DNA from: an uncultured Acetatifactor sp.
GTDB lineage: Bacteria; Bacillota; Clostridia; Lachnospirales; Lachnospiraceae
Assembly: GCA_910584375.1 (NCBI GenBank)
Contig: CAJUAH010000006.1
Coordinates: 75,633 to 101,107, forward strand
Direction of reading: 5' to 3'
DNA length: 25,475 nucleotides
Below the pieces are notes generated by a model, which was given only the letters and a program-made list of their open reading frames with translations, was not told the origin of the DNA and ran no database searches. Positions 6,680-14,077 of this stretch are shown one piece after another (within the stretch, counting starts at the first letter, position 1; the number at the start of each line of letters is the position of its first letter). Position numbers and translations under genes: made by a program.

Positions 6680-8347
6680 ATGCAGTTGACAGGTTCGGAA
6701 ATAGTAATTGAATGTCTCAAGGAACAGGGTGTGGACACCGTATTCGGTTATCCCGGCGGAACCATCCTGAATATCTACGACGCTCTGTACAAGCACAGCG
6801 GTGAGATCCGCCATGTGCTGACCAGCCATGAGCAGGGCGCGGCCCATGCGGCAGACGGATATGCCAGGGCCACCGGCAGGGTGGGAGTCTGTATGGCCAC
6901 CAGCGGCCCCGGCGCAACCAATCTGGTTACCGGCATCGCCACGGCCTATATGGATTCCGTGCCCATGGTGGCGATCACCGCCAATGTGAATCTGCCTTTG
7001 CTGGGCAAGGATACTTTTCAGGAAGTGGATATCGCGGGTGTGACCATGCCCATCACCAAGCACGGATATATCGTCAAGAATGTAGAGATTCTGGCGGATA
7101 CTCTGCGCAAGGCATTTCATATTGCCCGCAGCGGACGTCCCGGTCCGGTGCTGGTGGATATCACCAAGGACGTCACGGCGGCTCTGTGCGAATATTCGCC
7201 TGCAAAGCCCCAGGAGATGGAGAGAATCGACCGTTTCACCCAGCAGGAGATCGATCAGGCGGTGGAATTGATCAGTCAGGCAAAACGCCCCTATATCTAT
7301 CTGGGCGGCGGCGCGGTGATCTCCGGCGCCTCTCAGGAGGTAGCCCGCTTTGCGGAACTGGTGGACGCTCCGGTGTGCGATACCCTGATGGGCAAGGGCG
7401 CGTTTGACGGCAACAGTCCCCGGTATACCGGTATGATCGGTATGCACGGCACCAAGACCTCCAATCTGGGGGTGAGCCAGTGCGATCTGCTGATCGCGCT
7501 GGGAGCCCGATTCTCCGATCGGGTGACAGGCAATCCGAAGAAATTTGCGTCAGGGGCCAAGATCATCCACATCGATATAGACGCGGCGGAGATCAACAAA
7601 AATATCCGGGTGGACGCCTCTTTGATAGGGGATCTGAAATCCGTACTGGCAGCTATCAACGCCAAATTACAACCCCAAACGCATTTTGAGTGGATGAAAC
7701 AGATACAGGAACTGAAAAACACGTATCCGCTGAAATATGATAAGGAAAAGCTGTCCTGTCCCTATGTGATCGAGGAGATAGACAGAATCACCGGGGGGCA
7801 GGCTGTCATCACCACCGATGTGGGACAGCATCAGATGTGGGCGGCACAGTATTATCACTATACGCAGCCCCGTACTTTTCTGTCCTCCGGAGGTCTGGGC
7901 ACCATGGGATACGGACTGGGAGCCTGTATCGGCGCGCAGGTGGGCCAGCCGGATAAAATATGTATCAACATCGCCGGAGACGGGTGTTTTCGTATGAATA
8001 TGAATGAGCTGGCCACTGCCAGCCGTTACAACATTCCCATTATTCAGGTGGTGATCAACAACCATGTGCTGGGAATGGTGCGCCAGTGGCAGACCCTGTT
8101 TTACGGAAAGCGTTATTCCCAGACCGTGTTAAATGACAAGGTGGACTTCTGTAAGGTGGCTGAGGGCCTGGGGTGCCGCGCCATACGGGTCACAACGAAA
8201 GAAGAATTTGGTCCCGCGCTGGAGACGGCTTTAGCGCTGAAGGCTCCGGTGCTGATCGAGTGCGTGATTCCGGAGGACGACAAGGTATTTCCCATGGTGC
8301 CTGCCGGGGCGCCCATCAGCGAGGTATTTGACGGAGACGATCTGTAG
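6680..8347 (+). CDS. ilvB: Acetolactate synthase, large catalytic subunit
   Basis: This 555-aa thiamine-diphosphate enzyme condenses pyruvate with pyruvate or 2-oxobutyrate, the first common step of branched-chain amino acid synthesis. Catalytic Glu51 is in TSHEQGAAHAADGYAR, and the central FAD/ROK-like domain spans about residues 190-330. The diphosphate-binding motif starts at GDG (433-435) and continues to the NN of QVVINN. The C-terminal segment GMVRQWQTLFYGKRYS is typical of the anabolic AHAS family rather than catabolic AlsS. The start at 6680 follows GGAGG by 7 bp. It is the last gene of the leu/ilv unit. The regulatory small subunit gene ilvN is not adjacent. Confidence 0.95.
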   Translation: MQLTGSEIVIECLKEQGVDTVFGYPGGTILNIYDALYKHSGEIRHVLTSHEQGAAHAADGYARATGRVGVCMATSGPGATNLVTGIATAYMDSVPMVAITANVNLPLLGKDTFQEVDIAGVTMPITKHGYIVKNVEILADTLRKAFHIARSGRPGPVLVDITKDVTAALCEYSPAKPQEMERIDRFTQQEIDQAVELISQAKRPYIYLGGGAVISGASQEVARFAELVDAPVCDTLMGKGAFDGNSPRYTGMIGMHGTKTSNLGVSQCDLLIALGARFSDRVTGNPKKFASGAKIIHIDIDAAEINKNIRVDASLIGDLKSVLAAINAKLQPQTHFEWMKQIQELKNTYPLKYDKEKLSCPYVIEEIDRITGGQAVITTDVGQHQMWAAQYYHYTQPRTFLSSGGLGTMGYGLGACIGAQVGQPDKICINIAGDGCFRMNMNELATASRYNIPIIQVVINNHVLGMVRQWQTLFYGKRYSQTVLNDKVDFCKVAEGLGCRAIRVTTKEEFGPALETALALKAPVLIECVIPEDDKVFPMVPAGAPISEVFDGDDL

Positions 8348-8355
8348 GGCGGAAA

Positions 8356-8386
8356 CTGCCCGGACCTCTTTTCGGCGGATTTTTTT
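8356..8386 (+). terminator. Possible weak terminator after ilvB
   Basis: A five-pair stem, CTGCC (8356-8360) with GGCGG (8374-8378) including one G-U, is followed directly by seven Ts. The stem is short and the loop long, and a competing hairpin (GGGCGG...CTGCCC) overlaps it. Confidence 0.3.
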
Positions 8387-8478
8387 GCCGGATAAGCACG
8401 GCGGGAACAGATATGGAATACTAAATAAGGAATAGACGATCGTATCACGGGGTGTCTGTGATACATATGGGGATTGCG

Positions 8479-9882
8479 ATGAAGAGAACTCTTCGTATAT
8501 GCCTGCTGACGGTGCTGAGTCTGGTTTTTGTGACCCTTGGCGCCTTTCTGGCACTGACCTGGTATTACAGCAAAACTTTTGTGGTAAATACCTGGATCAA
8601 CGGCGTATATTGTACGGGCATGACGGTGGAAGAAGTGAATAGCGAGCTGGTGCGGACAGCCCGGATACCGGAGCCGGTCATTATAGACGAACAGGGGCAG
8701 CGCTGGCCTGTGGATCTGTCCAAGGTGGATTACCGGGTGGATTATACGGCAAGTCTCAGAGCGTATTTAAAACGCAGCGGGCCACAGTCCTGGCTGAACC
8801 CGGAGGAGATAACGGAAAAACAGTTGGAGGCGCAAAACAGTTGGGACCGGGAGAAACTCAGGGAACTGGTGATGGGTATGGACTGGGTGCGGCTTGCCGA
8901 AGTACAGAGCGCGGCGGTGGAGATCAGGCCCGGAGAGGATGGGGAGGAACCATATATCCTTTTTGACGGGAAAAGCCGCCGCCTGGACCCCGACAAGCTC
9001 TGTGCCTATGTGCAGCAGTGTCTGGAGAACGGGATCTATGAGATAGAGGCCGGGCAGGGAGACTGCTATACGGATCTGGAGTATACGGCGGAGGATATGC
9101 GGCAAAAGGCGCGTTTCGCACAGATACAGTCCTTTTTCCACAGCAATCTGATCTATGATATGGGGGCGGAACAGATCGAACTGGGCCCGGAGATCATGGC
9201 CTCCTTTTTGCGCAAAGGCAGTGACGGCTGTCCCATGTGGGATCAGGAGGAATTGCTGGTCAGCGCCGGAAATATCCGGGAGTGGGTGGAGGAGCTGGCC
9301 AGGCAATATGATACGGCGGACACCACCAGAGATTTTCAGACCACGGAGGGCAGGGTGGTGCAGGTGACATACGACACCTACGGAACCCGGCTGGATGTGG
9401 AAACGGAGGTGGAATTTCTCACCCAGGAGCTGGCTTATGAGCGGGAAGAACCCCTGATACACCGCCCGGCCTATCTGCAGGAAGGATTCTGCAGGGGATT
9501 GGACGATATCGGAGACACCTATATAGAAGTGGATATGGGACAGCAGCATATGTATTATTATGAAGACGGAGAATGCCTGATTTCCGTGGACGTGGTGACG
9601 GGCAATGCCCGCCGCAGATGGGATACGCCGGAGGGGGTCAACTATGTCTATAACAAGCAGAAAAACCGTATCCTGCGGGGAGAAGGCTATGCCACGCCGG
9701 TAAAATACTGGATGCCGGTGGTGGGCAATGTGGGCATACACGATGCCGACTGGCGCAGGGAGTTCGGAGGAGAGATCTACCGCACCAACGGCTCCCACGG
9801 CTGTATCAACACCCCGCCGGAGGTGATGAGCGAACTGTACGAGCTGGTGGAGACAGGAACCCCGGTGGTGATGTTCTACTAA
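8479..9882 (+). CDS. Membrane-anchored L,D-transpeptidase (YkuD)
   Basis: This 467-aa protein has a short basic N terminus and one membrane segment (about residues 4-30). A long extracytoplasmic region follows, likely the PG_binding_4-type domain usual in clostridial enzymes, and then a C-terminal YkuD domain from about residue 345. The catalytic signature SHGCINTP includes His440 and Cys442, and the preceding MPVVGNVGIHDADW segment is also characteristic. Such enzymes make 3-3 peptide crosslinks in peptidoglycan or attach proteins to it. Three in-frame starts exist (GTG 8452, ATG 8467, ATG 8479). The last is preferred because a GGGG-type ribosome site precedes it and the product starts MKRTLR. 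It appears to be a single-gene unit. Confidence 0.9.
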   Translation: MKRTLRICLLTVLSLVFVTLGAFLALTWYYSKTFVVNTWINGVYCTGMTVEEVNSELVRTARIPEPVIIDEQGQRWPVDLSKVDYRVDYTASLRAYLKRSGPQSWLNPEEITEKQLEAQNSWDREKLRELVMGMDWVRLAEVQSAAVEIRPGEDGEEPYILFDGKSRRLDPDKLCAYVQQCLENGIYEIEAGQGDCYTDLEYTAEDMRQKARFAQIQSFFHSNLIYDMGAEQIELGPEIMASFLRKGSDGCPMWDQEELLVSAGNIREWVEELARQYDTADTTRDFQTTEGRVVQVTYDTYGTRLDVETEVEFLTQELAYEREEPLIHRPAYLQEGFCRGLDDIGDTYIEVDMGQQHMYYYEDGECLISVDVVTGNARRRWDTPEGVNYVYNKQKNRILRGEGYATPVKYWMPVVGNVGIHDADWRREFGGEIYRTNGSHGCINTPPEVMSELYELVETGTPVVMFY

Positions 9883-9912
9883 AGGAAAACAGATAATATT
9901 TTAACATAGTAG

Positions 9913-9941
9913 TTGACTAAAGCATATTTTGGATATAAAAT
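9913..9941 (+). promoter_or_regulatory. Promoter of serC-serA
   Basis: TTGACT (9913-9918), 17 bp, TAAAAT (9936-9941); an overlapping TATAAA two bases earlier is an alternative -10. It lies about 40 bp before the serC start. Confidence 0.7.
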
Positions 9942-9980
9942 AAGTGAAATGCACAGCGCAAATATGAGGAGGAAAAGAAA

Positions 9981-11063
9981 GTGTCGAGAGTTTACAATTT
10001 TTCAGCGGGCCCCGCAGTTCTGCCTGAAGAAGTACTGAAAGAAGCTGCAGAGGAAATGTTGGATTACCGGGGAACCGGTATGTCCGTGATGGAGATGAGC
10101 CATCGTTCCAAGGCGTATGACACCATTATCAAGGAGGCGGAGGCGGATCTGCGTGAGCTGATGAATATTCCTGACAATTACAAGGTTCTGTTTTTGCAGG
10201 GGGGCGCCAGCCAGCAGTTTGCCATGATACCCATGAACCTGATGAAGAATAAGGTGGCTGATTATATTGTAACCGGTCAGTGGGCGAAGAAAGCTTACCA
10301 GGAGGCATGCATCTACGGCAAGGCCAACAAGATCGCGTCCTCGGAGGACCAGACATTTTCCTACATACCCGATTGCTCCGACCTGCCCATCAGCGAGGAC
10401 GCGGACTATGTATATATCTGTGAGAACAACACAATCTATGGCACCAAGTTCAAGACTCTGCCCAACACCAAGGGAAAGACCCTGGTAGCGGACGTGTCCA
10501 GCTGCTTTCTGTCCGAGCCTGTGGACGTGACCAAATATGGCGTGATCTACGGCGGCGTGCAGAAAAATATCGGTCCCGCGGGCGTGGTCATCGTGATCAT
10601 CCGCGAGGATCTGATCACAGAGGATGTGCTGCCCGGCACTCCGACCATGTTAAAATACAAGATTCATGCGGACAATGATTCCCTGTACAATACGCCGCCC
10701 GCTTACGGCATCTATATCTGCGGCAAGGTGTTCAAATGGCTCAAGAAACAGGGCGGCCTGGAGGCCATGAAAGCCTACAATGAGAAAAAAGCGGCGATCC
10801 TGTATGATTTTCTGGATCAGAGCAGGCTCTTTAAAGGCACGGTGCGCAGGGAGGATCGCTCTCTGATGAACGTTCCCTTCGTCACCGGGAACGAGGAGCT
10901 GGACGCTAAATTTGTCAAGGAGGCCAAGGCGGCGGGTTTTGAAAACCTGAAAGGCCACAGGAGCGTAGGCGGCATGAGAGCGTCCATCTACAATGCCATG
11001 CCCATAGAGGGTGTGGAAAAGCTGGTGGAGTTCATGAAGAAATTTGAGGAGGAGAATGCCTGA
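9981..11063 (+). CDS. serC: Phosphoserine aminotransferase
   Basis: This 360-aa PLP enzyme converts 3-phosphohydroxypyruvate and glutamate to phosphoserine in serine synthesis. It opens with YNFSAGPAVLPEEVL and continues with GTGMSVMEMSHRSK and LFLQGGASQQFAM. The PLP-binding lysine is Lys195 in GVQKNIGPAG. The C terminus has the substrate-binding GHRSVGGMRASIYNAMP motif. It starts with GTG at 9981, 8 bp after GAGGAGG. The stop TGA shares its last base with the serA ATG (TGATG), a coupling arrangement. Confidence 0.97.
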   Translation: MSRVYNFSAGPAVLPEEVLKEAAEEMLDYRGTGMSVMEMSHRSKAYDTIIKEAEADLRELMNIPDNYKVLFLQGGASQQFAMIPMNLMKNKVADYIVTGQWAKKAYQEACIYGKANKIASSEDQTFSYIPDCSDLPISEDADYVYICENNTIYGTKFKTLPNTKGKTLVADVSSCFLSEPVDVTKYGVIYGGVQKNIGPAGVVIVIIREDLITEDVLPGTPTMLKYKIHADNDSLYNTPPAYGIYICGKVFKWLKKQGGLEAMKAYNEKKAAILYDFLDQSRLFKGTVRREDRSLMNVPFVTGNEELDAKFVKEAKAAGFENLKGHRSVGGMRASIYNAMPIEGVEKLVEFMKKFEEENA

Positions 11064-12226
11064 TGTATAAGATTAACTGTCTGAATCCCATTGCGGATGT
11101 GGGACTGAAAAATTTTAGCGACAAATACCAGATCACGGCGGATGTGCAGGAGGCGGACGGCATTCTGGTGCGCAGCGCCTCCATGCATGAGATGGAGATT
11201 CCCGCCGGCCTGTTGGCGGTGGCCCGGGCGGGCGCAGGCGTGAACAATATCCCTCTTGACAAATGCGCGGAGAAGGGAGTGGTGGTGTTCAATACCCCCG
11301 GCGCCAATGCCAACGGCGTCAAGGAGCTGGTGCTGGCGGGTATGTTGCTGGCCGCCAGAGACGTGATCGGCGGCATCGACTGGGTCAAAGCCTCCGCGGA
11401 TAACGCCGACATCGCCAAGGCGGCGGAGAAGGAGAAGAAGAATTTTGCCGGAACAGAGATCATGGGCAAGAAACTGGGTGTGATCGGCCTGGGAGCCATC
11501 GGCGTGAAGGTGGCCAACGCCGCCGTAGCCCTGGGGATGGACGTATACGGTTACGACCCTTATCTGTCCGTCAATGCGGCATGGAATCTGAGCCGTTCCG
11601 TAAAGCATGTGCTGAACGTGGACGATATCTACGCCGACTGCGACTATATCACGATCCATGTGCCTTTGCTGGATTCCACCAAGGGTATGATCAACGCGGT
11701 TTCCATCGCCAAGATGAAAGAGGGCGTGGTACTGCTGAACTTTGCAAGAGATCTGCTGGCCAATGAAAAGGATGTGCTGGAAGGACTGCAGAGCGGTAAG
11801 ATCGCCCGCTATGTGTCCGATTTCCCCAACCCTACCACGGCGGGACAAAAGGGCTGTATCGTGATTCCTCATCTGGGCGCCAGCACGGAGGAGTCCGAGG
11901 ATAACTGCGCGGCGATGGCCGTGGAGGAGATCATGGATTATCTGGAGAACGGCAATATCCGCAACAGCGTGAATTACCCGGCCTGTGATATGGGCGTCTG
12001 TGCCAAGGCGGGACGCGTGGCCATCTTCCACAAGAATATACCCAATCTGATCACCCAGTTTACCGCCGCATTCGGCGTGAAGGGTATTAATATCAGCGAC
12101 ATGACCAACAAATCCCGGGGCGAAGTGGCATACACGATGATCGATGTGGAGAGCGCTCCCACGGCGGAGATCATTGAGGCATTGGAGAAGATTGAGGGCG
12201 TGTTCAGGGTGAGAGTTGTGAAATAA
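11063..12226 (+). CDS. serA: D-3-phosphoglycerate dehydrogenase, short ACT form
   Basis: This 387-aa enzyme oxidises 3-phosphoglycerate with NAD, the first step of serine synthesis. The Rossmann motif GVIGLGAIG is near residue 140. Catalytic Arg229 is in NFARDLL and His270 in PHLGAST. The usual catalytic-Glu region (DVFxxEP in E. coli SerA) is replaced here by SDFPNP, so the Glu of the Arg-Glu-His triad is not in its normal place. An ACT-like domain fills about residues 318-387, suggesting serine feedback control. A strong GAGGAGGAG site inside the end of serC and the overlapping start imply coupled translation with serC. A strong terminator follows 38 bp downstream. Confidence 0.93.
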   Translation: MYKINCLNPIADVGLKNFSDKYQITADVQEADGILVRSASMHEMEIPAGLLAVARAGAGVNNIPLDKCAEKGVVVFNTPGANANGVKELVLAGMLLAARDVIGGIDWVKASADNADIAKAAEKEKKNFAGTEIMGKKLGVIGLGAIGVKVANAAVALGMDVYGYDPYLSVNAAWNLSRSVKHVLNVDDIYADCDYITIHVPLLDSTKGMINAVSIAKMKEGVVLLNFARDLLANEKDVLEGLQSGKIARYVSDFPNPTTAGQKGCIVIPHLGASTEESEDNCAAMAVEEIMDYLENGNIRNSVNYPACDMGVCAKAGRVAIFHKNIPNLITQFTAAFGVKGINISDMTNKSRGEVAYTMIDVESAPTAEIIEALEKIEGVFRVRVVK

Positions 12227-12264
12227 CTGTCAGGTACAAGGATCAAACAATACGGATAGGACAG

Positions 12265-12310
12265 AAAAGCTCCTGCCTCCCGGGCCATGGCCCGGAGCCG
12301 GGAGCTTTTT
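12265..12310. terminator. Bidirectional terminator between serA and the 92-aa gene
   Basis: A long stem pairs AAAAGCTCC with GGGAGCTTTT, with the perfect palindrome CCGGGCCATGGCCCGG at its core. A run of As on the left and Ts on the right makes it work in both directions. It can end serC-serA transcripts on the plus strand and the minus-strand 92-aa gene. Confidence 0.88.
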
Positions 12311-12327
12311 GAGGATATGGCATCCGT

Positions 12328-12606
12328 TCACCGGATCAGGATCGGCATACCGTTTCCGTCATTCAGATCCTGCAAGTCCTCGGAAAGTTTCTGCTGGGTG
12401 GCGCAGGAGGCCTCGGACTGGATATCCATATACAGGATAAACATATCCTCCAGGGAGAGCTGTTTCTCGTCGGCAATTTCCTGCAGGATGGGTTTTAATT
12501 TCTCAATCTGTGCGGAAACCTGGACCTTCTGGGGATCGATATCTCCCATCACCTGCTCCGCGTAATCATTGATTCTCTTTAAAATAGCGCGATTTTCGTC
12601 CGTCAT
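12328..12606 (-). CDS. 92-aa helical protein of unknown function
   Basis: The gene has a GAGGAG ribosome site 9 bp before its ATG, an extended -10 promoter, and shares the strong terminator with serA, so it is a genuine single-gene unit. The product is predicted almost wholly helical, rich in Asp, Glu and Gln, with heptad-like stretches (MTDENRAILKRINDYAEQV; QEIADEKQLSLEDMFILYM). It has no signal peptide, no metal-binding cysteines and only one Cys. It is not recognised. It interrupts serC-serA and the DUF1015 gene on the opposite strand; a functional link is not shown. Confidence 0.75.
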   Translation of the reverse strand: MTDENRAILKRINDYAEQVMGDIDPQKVQVSAQIEKLKPILQEIADEKQLSLEDMFILYMDIQSEASCATQQKLSEDLQDLNDGNGMPILIR

Positions 12607-12635
12607 AGCTTATCACTCCTCACAAATTTTTTTCT

Positions 12636-12644
12636 ATTATACCA
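12636..12644 (-). promoter_or_regulatory. Extended -10 promoter of the 92-aa gene
   Basis: On the minus strand this reads TGGTATAAT, a perfect TATAAT with the TGN extension, about 30 bp before the start codon. No good -35 is present, which fits an extended -10 promoter. It overlaps the divergent promoter region of the DUF1015 gene. Confidence 0.55.
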
Positions 12645-12653
12645 CTTTAGTGC

Positions 12654-12682
12654 TTGTGATGCATAGCTATTTTTGATATGAT
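12654..12682 (+). promoter_or_regulatory. Promoter of the DUF1015 gene
   Basis: TTGTGA (12654-12659), 17 bp, TATGAT (12677-12682). The transcript leader contains a small hairpin with arms CCGGTC (12700-12705) and GACCGG (12712-12717) before the ribosome site AAGGAGG at 12737-12743. Confidence 0.6.
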
Positions 12683-12749
12683 AATGGAAAAGATGCTGTC
12701 CGGTCTGCCCTGACCGGGAGCAAATATTGATCGTACAAGGAGGATAGCA

Positions 12750-13985
12750 ATGGCGGATATCAGACCGTTTCAGGCATACAGACCGGCGCAGGGACTGGCG
12801 CAGGAGATCGCGGCCCTGCCCTATGACGTGTATAACAGAGAAGAGGCGGCTGCGGAGGTAAAACGGCATCCCGGCTCTTTTTTAGCAATCGACCGGGCGG
12901 AGACACAGTTTGATCCCGATGCGGACATGTATGCGGACTGCGTTTATGAGAAGGCACGGGACATGCTGCGGCAGTGGATCGGCGAGGGAAGATTTATCCG
13001 GGAGGACAAGCCCTGCTATTATATTTATGAACAGATCATGGAGGGACGGAGCCAGAAAGGGATCGTGGCCTGTGCCTCCATCGACGATTATCAAAACCAG
13101 GTCATCAAAAAGCATGAGAACACCCGGGCCGACAAGGAACGGGACAGAATCCGCCATGTGGACGTCTGTAACGCCCAGACAGGCCCTATTTTTCTGGCCT
13201 ATCGCAGCCAGGCGGCGCTGCGGCAAGTGATTGCCCAGGTGACGGAAGGGGAGCCTTTGTACGACTTTATTGCCCAGGACGGAATCACGCACAGGGTCTG
13301 GGCGGTGGAAGACGGACAGCAGATGCGGACCATCAGAGACACTTTTGCCGGCATGCGGGAAATCTATATCGCGGACGGACATCACCGCTGTGCCTCCGCC
13401 GTAAAGGTGGGATTGCAGCGCAGAGAAAAGAACCCCGATTACACGGGAGAAGAAGCGTACAATTACTTCCTGTCGGTGTTGTTTTCGGCAGATGAACTGA
13501 AGATCCTGGACTATAACCGGGTGGTAAAGGATCTGAACGGATATGATCCGGAGACTTTTCTGAAAAAGGTGGAGGAGAAGTTTTATGTGGAGAGCGTGGG
13601 AGAAACGCCTTTACGCCCGGAGAGAAAGTATGAGTACGGCATGTATCTGGAGGGAAAATGGTATCGTCTCACGGCCCATGAGGATATCCGCAGCCGGGAC
13701 GAGGTAGACGGGCTGGATGTGTCCGTTCTGCAGAATTGGCTCCTGGCGCCTGTATTGGGAATCGGAGATCCCAGGACGGACAGGCGCATTGATTTTGTGG
13801 GAGGCATCCGGGGACTTAAGGAACTGGAGAGAAGAGCAAACAGTGATATGAAGGTCGCCTTTTCCATGTACCCCACTTCAATTTACGAACTGTTTGCCGT
13901 GGCGGACGCGGGGAGACTGATGCCCCCCAAATCCACATGGTTTGAGCCAAAGCTAAGGAGCGGTCTGTTCATACATACGCTATAG
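12750..13985 (+). CDS. DUF1015 family protein
   Basis: This 411-aa protein matches the conserved DUF1015 layout: an N terminus beginning ADIRPFQAYRP with LPYDVYN, a middle KHENTRADKERDR segment, and the hallmark YIADGHHRCASA at about residues 206-217. ADGHHR-type motifs also occur in ParB-fold free-serine kinases, and DUF1015 genes are often found beside serA/serC. A link to serine metabolism is therefore a reasonable inference, but no activity is shown here. The start is well supported by AAGGAGG six bases upstream and by its own promoter. It is cytoplasmic, with no membrane segment. Confidence 0.88.
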   Translation: MADIRPFQAYRPAQGLAQEIAALPYDVYNREEAAAEVKRHPGSFLAIDRAETQFDPDADMYADCVYEKARDMLRQWIGEGRFIREDKPCYYIYEQIMEGRSQKGIVACASIDDYQNQVIKKHENTRADKERDRIRHVDVCNAQTGPIFLAYRSQAALRQVIAQVTEGEPLYDFIAQDGITHRVWAVEDGQQMRTIRDTFAGMREIYIADGHHRCASAVKVGLQRREKNPDYTGEEAYNYFLSVLFSADELKILDYNRVVKDLNGYDPETFLKKVEEKFYVESVGETPLRPERKYEYGMYLEGKWYRLTAHEDIRSRDEVDGLDVSVLQNWLLAPVLGIGDPRTDRRIDFVGGIRGLKELERRANSDMKVAFSMYPTSIYELFAVADAGRLMPPKSTWFEPKLRSGLFIHTL

Positions 13986-14077
13986 CGGACCGGCGGTATG
14001 AGCTCCCTGCGTCAGTATGGCACACGCAGTATAAGGGCACAATGAATAACAGAAAGCCATACAGAAAAGAGGCGACT

